A stretch of DNA of 64,000 nucleotides from Lachnospiraceae bacterium. Lineage in GTDB: Bacteria; Bacillota; Clostridia; Lachnospirales; Lachnospiraceae. Positions 44,880 through 54,204 of this stretch are shown here, one piece after another. Each line of letters starts with the position of its first letter. The first letter of the stretch is position 1. The stretch lies in the NCBI GenBank assembly GCA_017550535.1, contig JAFZOS010000101.1, positions 124,001-188,000 of the forward strand, given 5' to 3'. Under the pieces are notes generated by a model. It made no database searches and was not told the DNA's origin. It saw only the letters and a program-made list of their open reading frames with translations. A program made the position numbers and the translations under genes.

Positions 44880-45842
44880 TGTATTGACTCCCAGTACCAG
44901 AAGGTCATCCCTCTCAAAGGTAAGCTCGGGCCCCGGCAAAAGCTTCTCATCACCCCGTATTATCATGATGGGGATCATATCGGGCATGTATTCAACCTCC
45001 CCGACTTTTTTTCCTATAAAACCGCTTCCTTCACTTATCCTTGAAGTAATGTATTTAAGTCCGGCATCCTTTACGGATCCGCCCATCATCTTAAACTCGG
45101 TATACTGCTCCACAAATCCGGCAGATATTATACCTGTCGGAATTGCGACCATCCCCACTCCCAGGAACGAAATGATAATGGCCATTACACGGCCCGCCAC
45201 TGTAACCGGATAGATATCACCGTATCCGACGGTAAGGAGAGTCGATACAGACCACCATATCCCGGAAAATGCATTCTTAAACTGTTCCGGCTGCGCCTCG
45301 TGCTCAAGGCTGTACATACACAGGGATGAGGCCACCATAAGAATAAGGATCATGCATATCGAAGAGATAAGCTGATTCTTCTTCTCCTTTATAACGCTGG
45401 CTATCACATTAAATGCATCGTATTGCGCATTTATCTTAAACAGCCTGAATATCCTTATGACCCTTAAGATCCTGAATGCGACCGCTCCGTTCGGAAAGAT
45501 GAAAGGAAGGAAATAAGGAACTATTGTGAAAAGATCAATAAGTCCGTAAACCGATATGATGAATTTAAGGCGTGCCTTCCATTTAACCTTCTCGTCAGGA
45601 TAAAGATAATCTGCCGTCCATACCCTAAGTATGTATTCGACGGTAAAGATCACTATCGTTATAAGCTCAATGATACCCAATACTCCGGCATACGGCTCAA
45701 GCTGATCGAAGGTCTGCGCAAGCGTGACGGACAGGTTTAAAAGTATGACTATGACTATGAAGCCGTCAAATACGGCACTCGGTACATCTTCCTTGTTGCC
45801 TATCTCAATTATATTGAATATCCGTTTCCTTCCGTCCTGCAT
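44871..45842 (-). CDS. Voltage-gated potassium channel family protein
   Basis: 323 residues from the ATG at 45840-45842, chosen over a GTG 18 bases upstream because AAGGA lies 8 bases before it. Six membrane helices: the S4 has regularly spaced Arg (FRILRVIRIFRLFK), the pore loop has the K+ filter TVGYGD. The C-terminus has a short TrkA-C-like regulatory region. Inner-membrane K+ channel. The full set of hallmark residues makes this firm; gating ligand unknown. Confidence 0.93.
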   Translation of the reverse strand: MQDGRKRIFNIIEIGNKEDVPSAVFDGFIVIVILLNLSVTLAQTFDQLEPYAGVLGIIELITIVIFTVEYILRVWTADYLYPDEKVKWKARLKFIISVYGLIDLFTIVPYFLPFIFPNGAVAFRILRVIRIFRLFKINAQYDAFNVIASVIKEKKNQLISSICMILILMVASSLCMYSLEHEAQPEQFKNAFSGIWWSVSTLLTVGYGDIYPVTVAGRVMAIIISFLGVGMVAIPTGIISAGFVEQYTEFKMMGGSVKDAGLKYITSRISEGSGFIGKKVGEVEYMPDMIPIMIIRGDEKLLPGPELTFERDDLLVLGVNTLG

Positions 45843-45996
45843 CGTATCCGTCCTTATCACATGTGTATGAATTACCTGTTTATTTTATCATGCAGGGGTT
45901 GATCATACAATCGCAACGTGGCTTTTTTGATCATTTCATGCTACAATCAACTGTATCGTTTTGACCTGTCACCCATCGAAAGGAATACCTGGTGCA

Positions 45997-47058
45997 ATGA
46001 AAAGAATAGTACTTACGGGAGGCGGAACTGCCGGCCACGTAACACCGAATATCGCACTCATACCATCTCTTAAGGAGCTTGGTTTTGATATTCAATACAT
46101 AGGTTCTTATACAGGGATCGAGAAAACCCTTATGGAGGATATCGGTATACCCTATCACGGTATCTCATCCGGCAAGTTAAGAAGGTATTTCTCCCTTAAG
46201 AATTTTACCGATCCTTTCAGGGTGATAAGGGGCTTTTTCGAAGCACGTAAGCTCATTAAGGAACTTAAGCCGGATGTAGTGTTTTCCAAGGGCGGTTTTG
46301 TATCGGTACCTGTCGTGCTGGCTGCCGGCCGGGCAAAGGTTCCGGCCGTCATACATGAATCCGATATGACGCCCGGGCTTGCAAACAGGCTCTGTTTTAG
46401 ATCAGCCCGCAGGATATGCTGTAACTTCCCCGAAACCATGTCATTGCTGCCAAAAGATAAGGCTGTTCTCTCCGGCTCGCCCATCCGAAGGGAACTCCTT
46501 GAGGGCGATATCGATAAAGGACGTGCATTTACCGGATTTACGGATGACAAGCCCGTTATAATGGTGATCGGAGGATCGCTGGGTGCCGCAAACGTAAACA
46601 AAGCAGTACGCAATGTACTGCCTGAACTTACCAAAAAGTATAATGTCATACATCTTACCGGAAAGGGTAAATCGGATGATACGTTTAACGATACGCCGGG
46701 TTACCGCCAGTATGAATACATAAGCGACGAGCTAAAGGACCTGTTTGCCTTAAGCGATATCGTTATCTCACGTGCCGGAGCAAATGCGATATGCGAACTG
46801 CTCGCACTCAAAAAGCCAAACCTCCTTATACCGCTGCCGTCTGCAAGCAGCCGCGGTGACCAGCTGCTCAATGCCCGGTCTTTTAAAAAACAGGGATATT
46901 CCCTGCTCCTTACCGAAGACGAACTTACAGACCGTCTCCTCCTTGATATGGTAGATGAGCTGTACAGGGACCGCGATAAATACATAGCCGCCATGTCATC
47001 AAGTGGTCAGAATAATGCGATAGACACGATAATATCCCTTATAAAGGAATTATCTTAG
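45997..47058 (+). CDS. murG: MurG, lipid II-forming GlcNAc transferase
   Basis: 353 residues from the ATG at 45997 (MKRIVLTGGGTAGHVTPNIA), with GAAAGGA about 12 bases upstream. GT28 family with the N-terminal Gly-rich loop GGGTAGH, FSKGGFVSVPV, and C-terminal UDP-GlcNAc site (MVIGGSLGAANVN, SRAGANAICELLALKKP). Transfers GlcNAc to lipid I at the inner face of the membrane in peptidoglycan synthesis. It stands alone rather than in a division/cell-wall cluster, as in many Clostridia. Confidence 0.94.
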   Translation: MKRIVLTGGGTAGHVTPNIALIPSLKELGFDIQYIGSYTGIEKTLMEDIGIPYHGISSGKLRRYFSLKNFTDPFRVIRGFFEARKLIKELKPDVVFSKGGFVSVPVVLAAGRAKVPAVIHESDMTPGLANRLCFRSARRICCNFPETMSLLPKDKAVLSGSPIRRELLEGDIDKGRAFTGFTDDKPVIMVIGGSLGAANVNKAVRNVLPELTKKYNVIHLTGKGKSDDTFNDTPGYRQYEYISDELKDLFALSDIVISRAGANAICELLALKKPNLLIPLPSASSRGDQLLNARSFKKQGYSLLLTEDELTDRLLLDMVDELYRDRDKYIAAMSSSGQNNAIDTIISLIKELS

Positions 47059-47059
47059 A

Positions 47060-47467
47060 TCACATGGACAGCAGTTCACACAGCTTCTTTTGATCTTCCG
47101 GCTTTGGTTCGGTAGGCTTCCATTGGAGCAATGCGCCGTCATTTTTATACCTGGGTATAAGGTGCATATGGAAATGGAATACTGTCTGTCCTGCCGATTC
47201 GCCGTTATTCTGAACTACATTGAAGCCGTCACAGCCTAACTTATCAGTCATTTTAGACGCAAGTTTCTTCGCAAGCTTAAATGCTTTGCCCGCGATCTCC
47301 TCATCAAGTTCATATATATTTGCATAGTGTTCCTTCGGGAGGATGAGCGAATGACCCCTTGTAGCCGGAGCCGCGTCCAGTATTACCGTAAAATCATCAT
47401 CCTCATATATAACGTTTGTATCGAAGATCCCGTTTGCAAGCTTACAGAAAATACAATCATCCTTCAT
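47060..47467 (-). CDS. HIT family protein (histidine triad hydrolase)
   Basis: 135 residues from the ATG at 47465-47467; GGAGG lies about 8 bases upstream. Starts MKDDCIFCKLANG with the N-terminal Cys pair, and has the histidine triad HFHMHLIPR near residue 97. Probably a nucleotide phosphoramidase of the HINT branch. Cytoplasmic. Ends 2 bases from the converging murG stop. Confidence 0.94.
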   Translation of the reverse strand: MKDDCIFCKLANGIFDTNVIYEDDDFTVILDAAPATRGHSLILPKEHYANIYELDEEIAGKAFKLAKKLASKMTDKLGCDGFNVVQNNGESAGQTVFHFHMHLIPRYKNDGALLQWKPTEPKPEDQKKLCELLSM

Positions 47468-47498
47468 ATCATATACCTCCAAAATACCGACTGTCTGT

Positions 47499-48503
47499 TT
47501 ATTCGCTTTCGTTGCTGAATGTGAAAATCTGATCGAGCATCCTCAGTTTTTTGAAATCACCCTTAACCTTCATTTCGCCCGACATAAATGCCCTCTGGAA
47601 ACTCATCTGACCGGCAACTATATGGTTCATCACCTCTGTCGATACCTTGCAGACAACCTGAGGATCGTCGTGATTACCGTAGTAGCAGTCAAGCTCCGAA
47701 TCGGAAATATCAAGGATGAGCGGCTTCTTCCTGTCTTTTATCATGAATTTATAAACCGCTTTAACACTCTGTGTGGGATGGAAGTTGTCCTTAAAATCAT
47801 TGACATACAGCATGTTTTCATCAACGCCCAGATGCTCCATCTTACCCCTGAACAATTCCGCCAGCTGTTCGATATCCTCCTTCTGCTGCTGTACATAGGT
47901 CTCATCCGCCGCATATTTTGACAGCTGTTCCGACTCCTGCGGAGTAAGAGGTATATTCCTCGGAGTGCTTCCTGCCTTTACCACTGCCTTGTTGCTTGAC
48001 GGTAATGCCTTTGTCTTCTGTGATATCGTCCTGTAGAGTGCTTCGGTTTTCTTTTCTATGACACTTAGATATCCCTGATTAAGCTCAAAAGATACCATGT
48101 CATCTATATAACCGCACAATCCCGTACAAAGCAGTCCTCCGAGCATTTCCCATGCAAGCTCAAGGCTCGTCATGGCCTCCCTCTCGCCCGGAGCAGTGGA
48201 CATTACAACGGGACACATATATGTATTTTCGATCTTTTCCTTGTTCCCGTACAGCCAGCATGCATCAAGGAACTGCTGCATATATCCTCCTATACCGAAC
48301 CACTCCACCGTTGTTGCCAGGATCACTCCGTCGGCATCGTTTATGGATGCCGGAAGTGTTGTTATCGAATTTTTCAATTCATAAAGATTGAACTTTTCAA
48401 CCTTGACATTCAGTTCATCAAGGACCTGCTGCATCTTCCCTATCACAAACAGGGTGGGATCGTCAATTATCCCGCGGCCGCCGTAATATATGTTGATCTT
48501 CAT
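47499..48503 (-). CDS. Flavodoxin-like reductase fused to SCP2 sterol-carrier domain
   Basis: 334 residues with GGAGGGG 9 bases before the ATG. Residues 1-180 fold as a flavodoxin-like/NADPH-dependent FMN reductase (INIYYGGRGIIDDPTLFVIG; GVILATTVEWFGIGGYMQQF; CPVVMSTAPGER). Residues about 225-334 form an SCP2 lipid-binding domain (SFQRAFMSGEMKVKGDFKKL). The fusion suggests redox handling of a lipid-like or hydrophobic substrate. Upstream of the HIT gene, 31 bases apart. Substrate unknown. Confidence 0.82.
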   Translation of the reverse strand: MKINIYYGGRGIIDDPTLFVIGKMQQVLDELNVKVEKFNLYELKNSITTLPASINDADGVILATTVEWFGIGGYMQQFLDACWLYGNKEKIENTYMCPVVMSTAPGEREAMTSLELAWEMLGGLLCTGLCGYIDDMVSFELNQGYLSVIEKKTEALYRTISQKTKALPSSNKAVVKAGSTPRNIPLTPQESEQLSKYAADETYVQQQKEDIEQLAELFRGKMEHLGVDENMLYVNDFKDNFHPTQSVKAVYKFMIKDRKKPLILDISDSELDCYYGNHDDPQVVCKVSTEVMNHIVAGQMSFQRAFMSGEMKVKGDFKKLRMLDQIFTFSNESE

Positions 48504-48584
48504 AGAAAATGCCCCTCCCGTTGATTCCGCCCGGGATATCCGTTTTGGGGATGATGCCCGAACAGTTAACAGTATAGCATATTT

Positions 48585-49493
48585 CTAACCGAAATAAAAT
48601 AACTCCGAACTCCTGTCATTATCGTAAGCATCCACCCGTTCCCTATACATCTTTGATTCATTGAACCACTTAAGAAAGATAAATATCGGAAGAAGTACGG
48701 ACATAGCCGAGGAAGTACATACAAGGAGCTTCATTTCCTTAAATGCCATAAGCCACGCTGCCGTACCGCCCGCATTAAGCTCTGAGGTCAGTACAAATCC
48801 GGAAATGATCATAAGTATCCCTATGCACACTGCCATTATCATCTTTCCCGCAGCCGGGATTACCGGAGCATCCTCCGTGGCGGGCGGATACAGTTCATCA
48901 TCTTCTATCACCATATTCTCAAGACATTCCTCTTTTGCAATGTCATCCCCGATCATGGCTTCCGTTCTGTTAAGCAGCATGCGTACTGTATAATCACCGT
49001 TTGAAACCTGTTTGTAAAAATCATAAGCCAGCATTGTGGCAGGATCATCCGTATGATCAGCCTTCTGAAGGATGAATTCCGCAATTTCGGTCATCGATTC
49101 GCTCAAAGCCGAATAGGTACCCGGATAATAGCAGAACGCATTTCTTTTATCAGCCTGCCCCGTATATATATGATGCGGATCCATCATAAGATGCTCTGTC
49201 GGAAGCAGGTATTCTTCCGTTGATTCCAATGCGGTTGCAAGCGAATTCAGGATATCACACAAAGCGGCATATCCTATCTCCTCGTGTTCATACATTTCAG
49301 CAAGGCTTTTCTTTCCCGTAACATCATAAACATATCCTATGCATCCGTCCGCATAAACCACGCTGCAAGCAAGATACCCGGGAATGCGGTTTTCCGTTAT
49401 CATCCTTGTAATGTAGCCCTTATCCGCTTTATCATCACCTTCAAGTATCAGGCATCTTCCGTTTATCCCGCTCTCATACCTTTCACTGAACAT
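48585..49493 (-). CDS. DUF6382-like membrane protein, last gene of Tad operon
   Basis: 302 residues from the ATG at 49493, with GGGG 8 bases upstream; a GTG at 49502 is also possible. The N-terminal about 170 residues resemble DUF6382 (MYEHEEIGYAALCDILNSLA; LLPTEHLMMDPHHIY), a domain I know from proteins with FHA domains. Here the FHA part is absent, and two membrane helices follow (about 215-235 and 245-270). Position at the end of the Tad run suggests a regulatory or assembly role. Confidence 0.7.
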   Translation of the reverse strand: MFSERYESGINGRCLILEGDDKADKGYITRMITENRIPGYLACSVVYADGCIGYVYDVTGKKSLAEMYEHEEIGYAALCDILNSLATALESTEEYLLPTEHLMMDPHHIYTGQADKRNAFCYYPGTYSALSESMTEIAEFILQKADHTDDPATMLAYDFYKQVSNGDYTVRMLLNRTEAMIGDDIAKEECLENMVIEDDELYPPATEDAPVIPAAGKMIMAVCIGILMIISGFVLTSELNAGGTAAWLMAFKEMKLLVCTSSAMSVLLPIFIFLKWFNESKMYRERVDAYDNDRSSELFYFG

Positions 49494-49514
49494 TTCCTTC
49501 ACCCCGCTTATCGA

Positions 49515-49928
49515 TCATTGTTTGTTTTTCCGTAAATGGTCCGCCCTGTTAAGACGGCCGGCATTACATTCATAATCATGAACCGTATTTTTATTTTCAA
49601 GCAGCCTGCCTGCCAGTCCTCCCGTGACTCCGGTGGTACCTTTAAACGATACCCTGACTTCATCCTCTCCCACATCAACGGACGTATCATACGTCCATTT
49701 ACAAAGGAGACGCCCGGGAATAACCTCACTTATCGCCCTGCCTGCCATATCCATGGCCTTTGCATCATCGGTTTCCTGACTTCCGCGCAGTGCCGCACTC
49801 AGACAGGCTTTATTTACAATGCATTTATCATGCAGTATAAATCCCGTGAATATCATTACGACAAACAAACCCAGTATAACCGGCATGATCAGTGAAAGCT
49901 CGATCGTAAGGCTGCCTTTTTTCATCAT
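49515..49928 (-). CDS. TadE-like pseudopilin (short)
   Basis: 137 residues. Starts MMKKGSLTIELSLIMPVILG, the TadE pattern: short basic start, a Gly-Ser-Leu-Thr-x-Glu processing-like site, then one membrane helix. An ATG directly after the tadV stop with AAAGGAG upstream within tadV shows translational coupling. Likely a minor pilin for Tad pili. C-terminal region basic. Confidence 0.82.
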   Translation of the reverse strand: MMKKGSLTIELSLIMPVILGLFVVMIFTGFILHDKCIVNKACLSAALRGSQETDDAKAMDMAGRAISEVIPGRLLCKWTYDTSVDVGEDEVRVSFKGTTGVTGGLAGRLLENKNTVHDYECNAGRLNRADHLRKNKQ

Positions 49929-50405
49929 TTAAGCCGCTCCTTTCATATGCAAAAAACTCATGATACAGATATATGCAGCCAGCATGAACGGTGCATAAGG
50001 AAGGCTGTCCTTACGTCCACCCCTGCCGGATATCATATAAAACATGCCAAACAACGCAGTTATCGCTGTCGACACAAATATAAGTGCAGTTATCTTTTCA
50101 AAACCGATCATAAATCCAAGTATGAAGATAAGATATACATCGCCCATACCCACAGCTCCGCCGGATATCCTGCTCACGGCAAACAGAACTATGCCGGGGA
50201 CAAGTGCGGACACAATGCTTAACACACCGGGCTCATATAACAACATGCCCTTAAGCATTACATATTTATCTCCGAGTATTGAAACACCGATCATCAGCAG
50301 TATTGAAGATGTGAGGAACGCGGCAAGCAGCATAACGCTTATGCCGCGTTCCCGTAGATCTGTATAACTGCACATGATAAGTAATAATAAGCTTAATAGT
50401 ATCAT
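49929..50405 (-). CDS. Prepilin peptidase, TadV/CpaA type (A24)
   Basis: 158 residues, several membrane helices. Both catalytic Asp motifs of A24 aspartic peptidases are present: CSYTDLRERGI (about 16) and GAVGMGDVYLI (about 92, GxGD). Short form without the N-terminal methylase domain, as in TadV. Cleaves the Flp and TadE prepilins encoded in the same operon. Confidence 0.9.
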   Translation of the reverse strand: MILLSLLLLIMCSYTDLRERGISVMLLAAFLTSSILLMIGVSILGDKYVMLKGMLLYEPGVLSIVSALVPGIVLFAVSRISGGAVGMGDVYLIFILGFMIGFEKITALIFVSTAITALFGMFYMISGRGGRKDSLPYAPFMLAAYICIMSFLHMKGAA

Positions 50406-50419
50406 CTGTTCCCTTTATA

Positions 50420-51178
50420 TTATCTGGAACACCTTGAACACGGACCCCTTCCTCCCACCTTTGAAAGCGGTATGCAGTGTATAGTCCTTTTAAGTCCCGA
50501 ACAGTCAAGACTTCCGTGATAACAGGTTCCGTCCTTGGTTATATATACCGTGCTTCCGGCCCGTTTTCCGCACTTTTCGCAGGGATAGTATTTATGACCG
50601 TTGCTGTTCCTTAAATCCTTGACCGAATCCCTGCTTACCTTCTTTATGGACAACCTGAGATAAGTGCATTCCCTGTCCCTGTGGTATACTGTTCCGGTTT
50701 CGGTAACATATACGTATTCCTCGTCTTTTAACCTGTCAGAAACATCCGCAAGCCCCTTTTCATAACCGATATAAGTATGCATAAGGCACCTTGCGGTAAA
50801 CCTTTTGTTAAAAATACCTGAAAGATCATACGGAAGCTGTGCATCATACGAGGCATTTATCTCGATGATCTCTCTGTCGTCAAGCCTGCTCAGACATAGA
50901 TCTATAGCATCAGCTCCACCCTTTACGGGAGCCTTGTCCTTAACAGAATCATCCATCCTGCCAAGTATTGCCGACTTTACTGACCCTTCACTTACTTCCC
51001 ATTTATCATAGGCATAAAGCGACAGCCTTGAAGCTTCCTGATGTACTGCCTCCTGAAGGTTTAAATGAAACCTCATAAGGTTTATGACCGACATCACCAT
51101 AAATACGGCAAACATAAATACCGGTATGGCCAGCGATGCCTCGATGGTAAGGCTTCCCTTTTCCCTTCTTAATATCAT
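50420..51178 (-). CDS. TadE-like pseudopilin with duplicated Cys-rich C-terminal motif
   Basis: 252 residues. N-terminus MILRREKGSLTIEASLAIPV is TadE-like with one membrane helix. The C-terminal about 95 residues hold two copies of a pattern: VYHRDRECTYL...YYPCEKCGK and CYHGSLDCSGL...GPCSRCSR (Tyr-His, Cys, then Pro-Cys-x-x-Cys). This resembles small Ada-like zinc-binding repeats found on secreted or nuclease proteins. Each copy could bind one zinc outside the cell. Overlaps the DUF5702 stop by one base. Confidence 0.8.
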   Translation of the reverse strand: MILRREKGSLTIEASLAIPVFMFAVFMVMSVINLMRFHLNLQEAVHQEASRLSLYAYDKWEVSEGSVKSAILGRMDDSVKDKAPVKGGADAIDLCLSRLDDREIIEINASYDAQLPYDLSGIFNKRFTARCLMHTYIGYEKGLADVSDRLKDEEYVYVTETGTVYHRDRECTYLRLSIKKVSRDSVKDLRNSNGHKYYPCEKCGKRAGSTVYITKDGTCYHGSLDCSGLKRTIHCIPLSKVGGRGPCSRCSR

Positions 51179-52575
51179 TATTCATAATACCTCTCCCGGG
51201 TTATTGTATGAGAATACCCGTATCCGCTTTCAAGCCCGGCCGCAGCCTTCAGGTAATCAACACATCCGTCCACCCTTAATCCGTCATTGTAAAATATCCG
51301 GCAGTTGCCTTCTATCACATCCATACACTTAAGCCTCCTTATTCCGTCATCGGTGTCTTCAAGAAATACGCCAAGATATTCCTTATAGCTTATCCCCCGG
51401 CCTCCTGGGCGATTGAGAAATGATACAAAATCGGTCAGGTCATCAATTCCCAGCACTATATCCGATGAGCCTTTATTTACCGGACATTTACCGCCGCTTA
51501 AGAGCCTGCCGACATCCACTGCGGATTCGGCATATGCCCAGGCATATACTATAGACTCCTTAACAAGCTCCGTAAGTGTATCATCCGGCATCCCTTCCGG
51601 ATCCGAGAGGCATAAGGCGGTCACCTCTTCAGCCTTTATCCCTGCTGCCTCCATCCTGCCTCCGTCTGCCCTTAAACAGCTTAAGTTATCGGATTCCCTT
51701 ATTTTAAGCAGCCGGTTTATCACATATGACATATTGTCCCTGTCTGAACCCTGGCCATTTATGATATATTCAATTTCGGCCCTTAGCATCTGTTCGTCCG
51801 TATACTCGGTATAACAGCCTGCTTTCTGCATGATATATTCAACAAATGCTTCGTCGTTTCCCTTTCTGTTTCCGTCGGGAGCACCGTTCCCGCTTAAAAG
51901 GCTCCTTTTCGAAGGAAGATCGCTTATGCTTACGGCCGACAAATGTGCGCTGTTTAAATAATCATCCTCATTAAGCACCATCTCCCTTACTATCTTTCCC
52001 GGATTGATGATCGGCATTCCATATCCGTCAATCGCGGCAAGTACAGCATCCCATTCCCCGATAAGATCGATCTCACTTATACTGTCGACGGCAGCTTTAT
52101 TTGTACGGATCGCATCGGAATATTTGATCTCTCCGTATTCATCGATATATCTTGATGCCTGGTACTTAAGCACTTCTCCACTACCGTCACTTAAAAGCTC
52201 CCACTTATCGGATCCGGCCTCAATAATGCTTTCCGCGTACCAGTCACCCAGGCAGTCGGTTTCGGAATAATCACTGTTTGCCGACATATACTGCTTAAGA
52301 TGGTCGATCACACCTTCAATACCCGGTTCACCCTGTCCCCTGTAACTGCTGTCTATGAAAAGAAGGTCATACCTGTCAAACAGTTTCCTGTCATACTCAC
52401 CAAAGCATGAGGTCAGCCCGGTATCCATAAGAGCCTCCACATTCATCCTTATCAGCTGCAGCCTTGCACTTTCGATCAAAACTATGATAAGTCCCGTCAG
52501 GACCGATGTTATAAGGGCAAGGAAAACGGTTATCTCACCGTTTATCTTACGACCTCTATACCGCCTGAGAATCAT
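51178..52575 (-). CDS. DUF5702 protein, TadG-like pilus component
   Basis: 465 residues. Begins MILRRYRGRKINGEITVFLA with a helix (TVFLALITSVLTGLIIVLIE) and the TadG-like ESARLQLIRMN, then a long extracytoplasmic region with CFGEYDRKLFDRYDLLFID. This matches DUF5702, common in Lachnospiraceae Tad loci where it stands in the place of TadG. The start overlaps the Flp pilin gene by 20 bases. Role assumed: pilus base or adhesin-type component. Confidence 0.8.
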   Translation of the reverse strand: MILRRYRGRKINGEITVFLALITSVLTGLIIVLIESARLQLIRMNVEALMDTGLTSCFGEYDRKLFDRYDLLFIDSSYRGQGEPGIEGVIDHLKQYMSANSDYSETDCLGDWYAESIIEAGSDKWELLSDGSGEVLKYQASRYIDEYGEIKYSDAIRTNKAAVDSISEIDLIGEWDAVLAAIDGYGMPIINPGKIVREMVLNEDDYLNSAHLSAVSISDLPSKRSLLSGNGAPDGNRKGNDEAFVEYIMQKAGCYTEYTDEQMLRAEIEYIINGQGSDRDNMSYVINRLLKIRESDNLSCLRADGGRMEAAGIKAEEVTALCLSDPEGMPDDTLTELVKESIVYAWAYAESAVDVGRLLSGGKCPVNKGSSDIVLGIDDLTDFVSFLNRPGGRGISYKEYLGVFLEDTDDGIRRLKCMDVIEGNCRIFYNDGLRVDGCVDYLKAAAGLESGYGYSHTITRERYYE

Positions 52576-52750
52576 TTACTATTCTTTCAAATATCCCGTT
52601 TATAAGTGATGTCAGCTGATCCCTGAATATAACAACAAGACCTATCAGAACGACCAGGATAAGGATAAGTTCAACAACTCCTATCCCACTGTCATCTACC
52701 TTAAAACGTTTTGTCAGCCTTTTAAGTTCCCTTATAATGTTTCCTGTCAT
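52556..52750 (-). CDS. Flp1-type type IVb pilin
   Basis: 64 residues. Short charged leader ending in Gly (VDDSGIGVVELILILVVLIG): the Gly/Val-x-x-x-Glu pattern is the prepilin processing site, followed by one hydrophobic helix and a short polar tail. Major pilin of the Tad pilus. It sits between tadC and the DUF5702 gene, and the tadV peptidase is encoded in the same operon. Confidence 0.88.
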   Translation of the reverse strand: MTGNIIRELKRLTKRFKVDDSGIGVVELILILVVLIGLVVIFRDQLTSLINGIFERIVNDSQAV

Positions 52751-52766
52751 GTATCCTCCTTTTGTA

Positions 52767-54182
52767 TCACCTGAATGAAATAAATGCCGGTATCATTACT
52801 ATCATCAATACGACTATCAGCATCATGATCATCGGAAAAAGCAGCTTTGTTCCTGCTTCTTCGCCAAGTTCCCTTGCATGATTCTTCCTTTCCGTAAATG
52901 CTTCGCAGGCCTCGCCTTCAAGCTTCAGGATCATATCCTCCCTTCCCCTGCCGACAGCCTGGCAAACAAGGCTTATGAACTGTCTGTACTTAAGCAGCCC
53001 GCATGCTGATGCAAATGCTTCATATGCCGCAAGTTCACCCATTCCTTCATTCATCCTTCCCTCACATAAAAGCATTTCCTCATACAGGTATCTTTTCTTT
53101 CCTCCCTGTTTAAGCGATTCCCTGTAATCCCTGCACAGCTTGTGCCATATCCCCCTTGAGGTAAGGCCTGCGGAATAAAAAAGCGCAAATCTGTTTACAA
53201 GTCCCGGATAGTCCCTAATAAGCTCGGCATTACGCTTCTTAACCCTGTCGCTTAATTCGCGATCCTCCCTGTAATACATAAGCGCTGCCGCCGCAACCGT
53301 AAAAAGCAGGATTAAAACACTCCTTAAATCCGATGATTCCTCATATTCAACCCTCCTGCCTTCAACCATTTGAGGCAGTTTAAGTTCCGGATCCTCCCTG
53401 GTTTCTTTATCCTCCTTAAGGATCAGTTCATTTATGTATTCGCCCAGGGTCAGTTCTCTTAACCTTACCGGAAATATCCTTGCCGCAAGGTCGATCCCAT
53501 ATACGTAATCCTCATATTTCAGCTCACAGTGAATGCCGGTAAGTATACCTTCATTTACTGCCTCCGTATCATTTTCATCGTATCTGTCACGGTTTATCAC
53601 ACCCTTCCTGCTCATCAGCAGCGGATCATCTATCCTCCACGTAATACTGAACGGATAATCCGGCAGTGATCCCGGCAGCGACATATCGTACCGGATGTTG
53701 TCAAGAGAGTCATTGTCCCCGAGCATTTCGCGCATCAGCACTTCTTCAGCCTGTATTGCCATATCTTCAAGCTGTTCCGTATCGTATTTTCGCCTGCTCA
53801 CCGACACGTTAATGGATTCCTCATCCATGCCGGAACCGTCGCTTACCTTAAGCCGTACTTTCTTACTCCCGCCGGTATAATCCTCCCTGGTTATCCTGTT
53901 TCCTTCTATAAGTTCATGTGTGATCCCAACCTTGTATTCATACATGCAGGCAAGCAGCGAGCCTGCAGTCATTACGAGTACAGTTATCTTTATTTTCTTT
54001 TTATAATGGTCAATGCTTCCCTTAAGGGCATTTCCGGAAGGGTCCGCCTTCCTTAGATCCGACCTTACCCTGTCGTTGCTTATATGCCTTATAAGTTTAA
54101 GCTGCTTTTCCTGCGGCAGCCTGAAATAAACAATACAGAACACCGTTCCGGCCAATGCCAGTGACCCGTATAAGATCAACAT
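52767..54182 (-). CDS. TadC-like type II secretion F-domain protein with large N-terminal extension
   Basis: 471 residues. The C-terminal part (about 305-471) is the T2SSF domain with two membrane helices, ending in TKLLFPMIMMLIVVLMIVMI. The first 300 residues contain two more helices (near 5 and 75) around an extracytoplasmic region of about 190 residues (about 95-285) that I do not recognise, making this longer than classical TadC. Inner-membrane platform for pilus assembly with TadB. Confidence 0.85.
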   Translation of the reverse strand: MLILYGSLALAGTVFCIVYFRLPQEKQLKLIRHISNDRVRSDLRKADPSGNALKGSIDHYKKKIKITVLVMTAGSLLACMYEYKVGITHELIEGNRITREDYTGGSKKVRLKVSDGSGMDEESINVSVSRRKYDTEQLEDMAIQAEEVLMREMLGDNDSLDNIRYDMSLPGSLPDYPFSITWRIDDPLLMSRKGVINRDRYDENDTEAVNEGILTGIHCELKYEDYVYGIDLAARIFPVRLRELTLGEYINELILKEDKETREDPELKLPQMVEGRRVEYEESSDLRSVLILLFTVAAAALMYYREDRELSDRVKKRNAELIRDYPGLVNRFALFYSAGLTSRGIWHKLCRDYRESLKQGGKKRYLYEEMLLCEGRMNEGMGELAAYEAFASACGLLKYRQFISLVCQAVGRGREDMILKLEGEACEAFTERKNHARELGEEAGTKLLFPMIMMLIVVLMIVMIPAFISFR

Positions 54183-54204
54183 CCGTCCCTCCGATATCGC
54201 TTCA

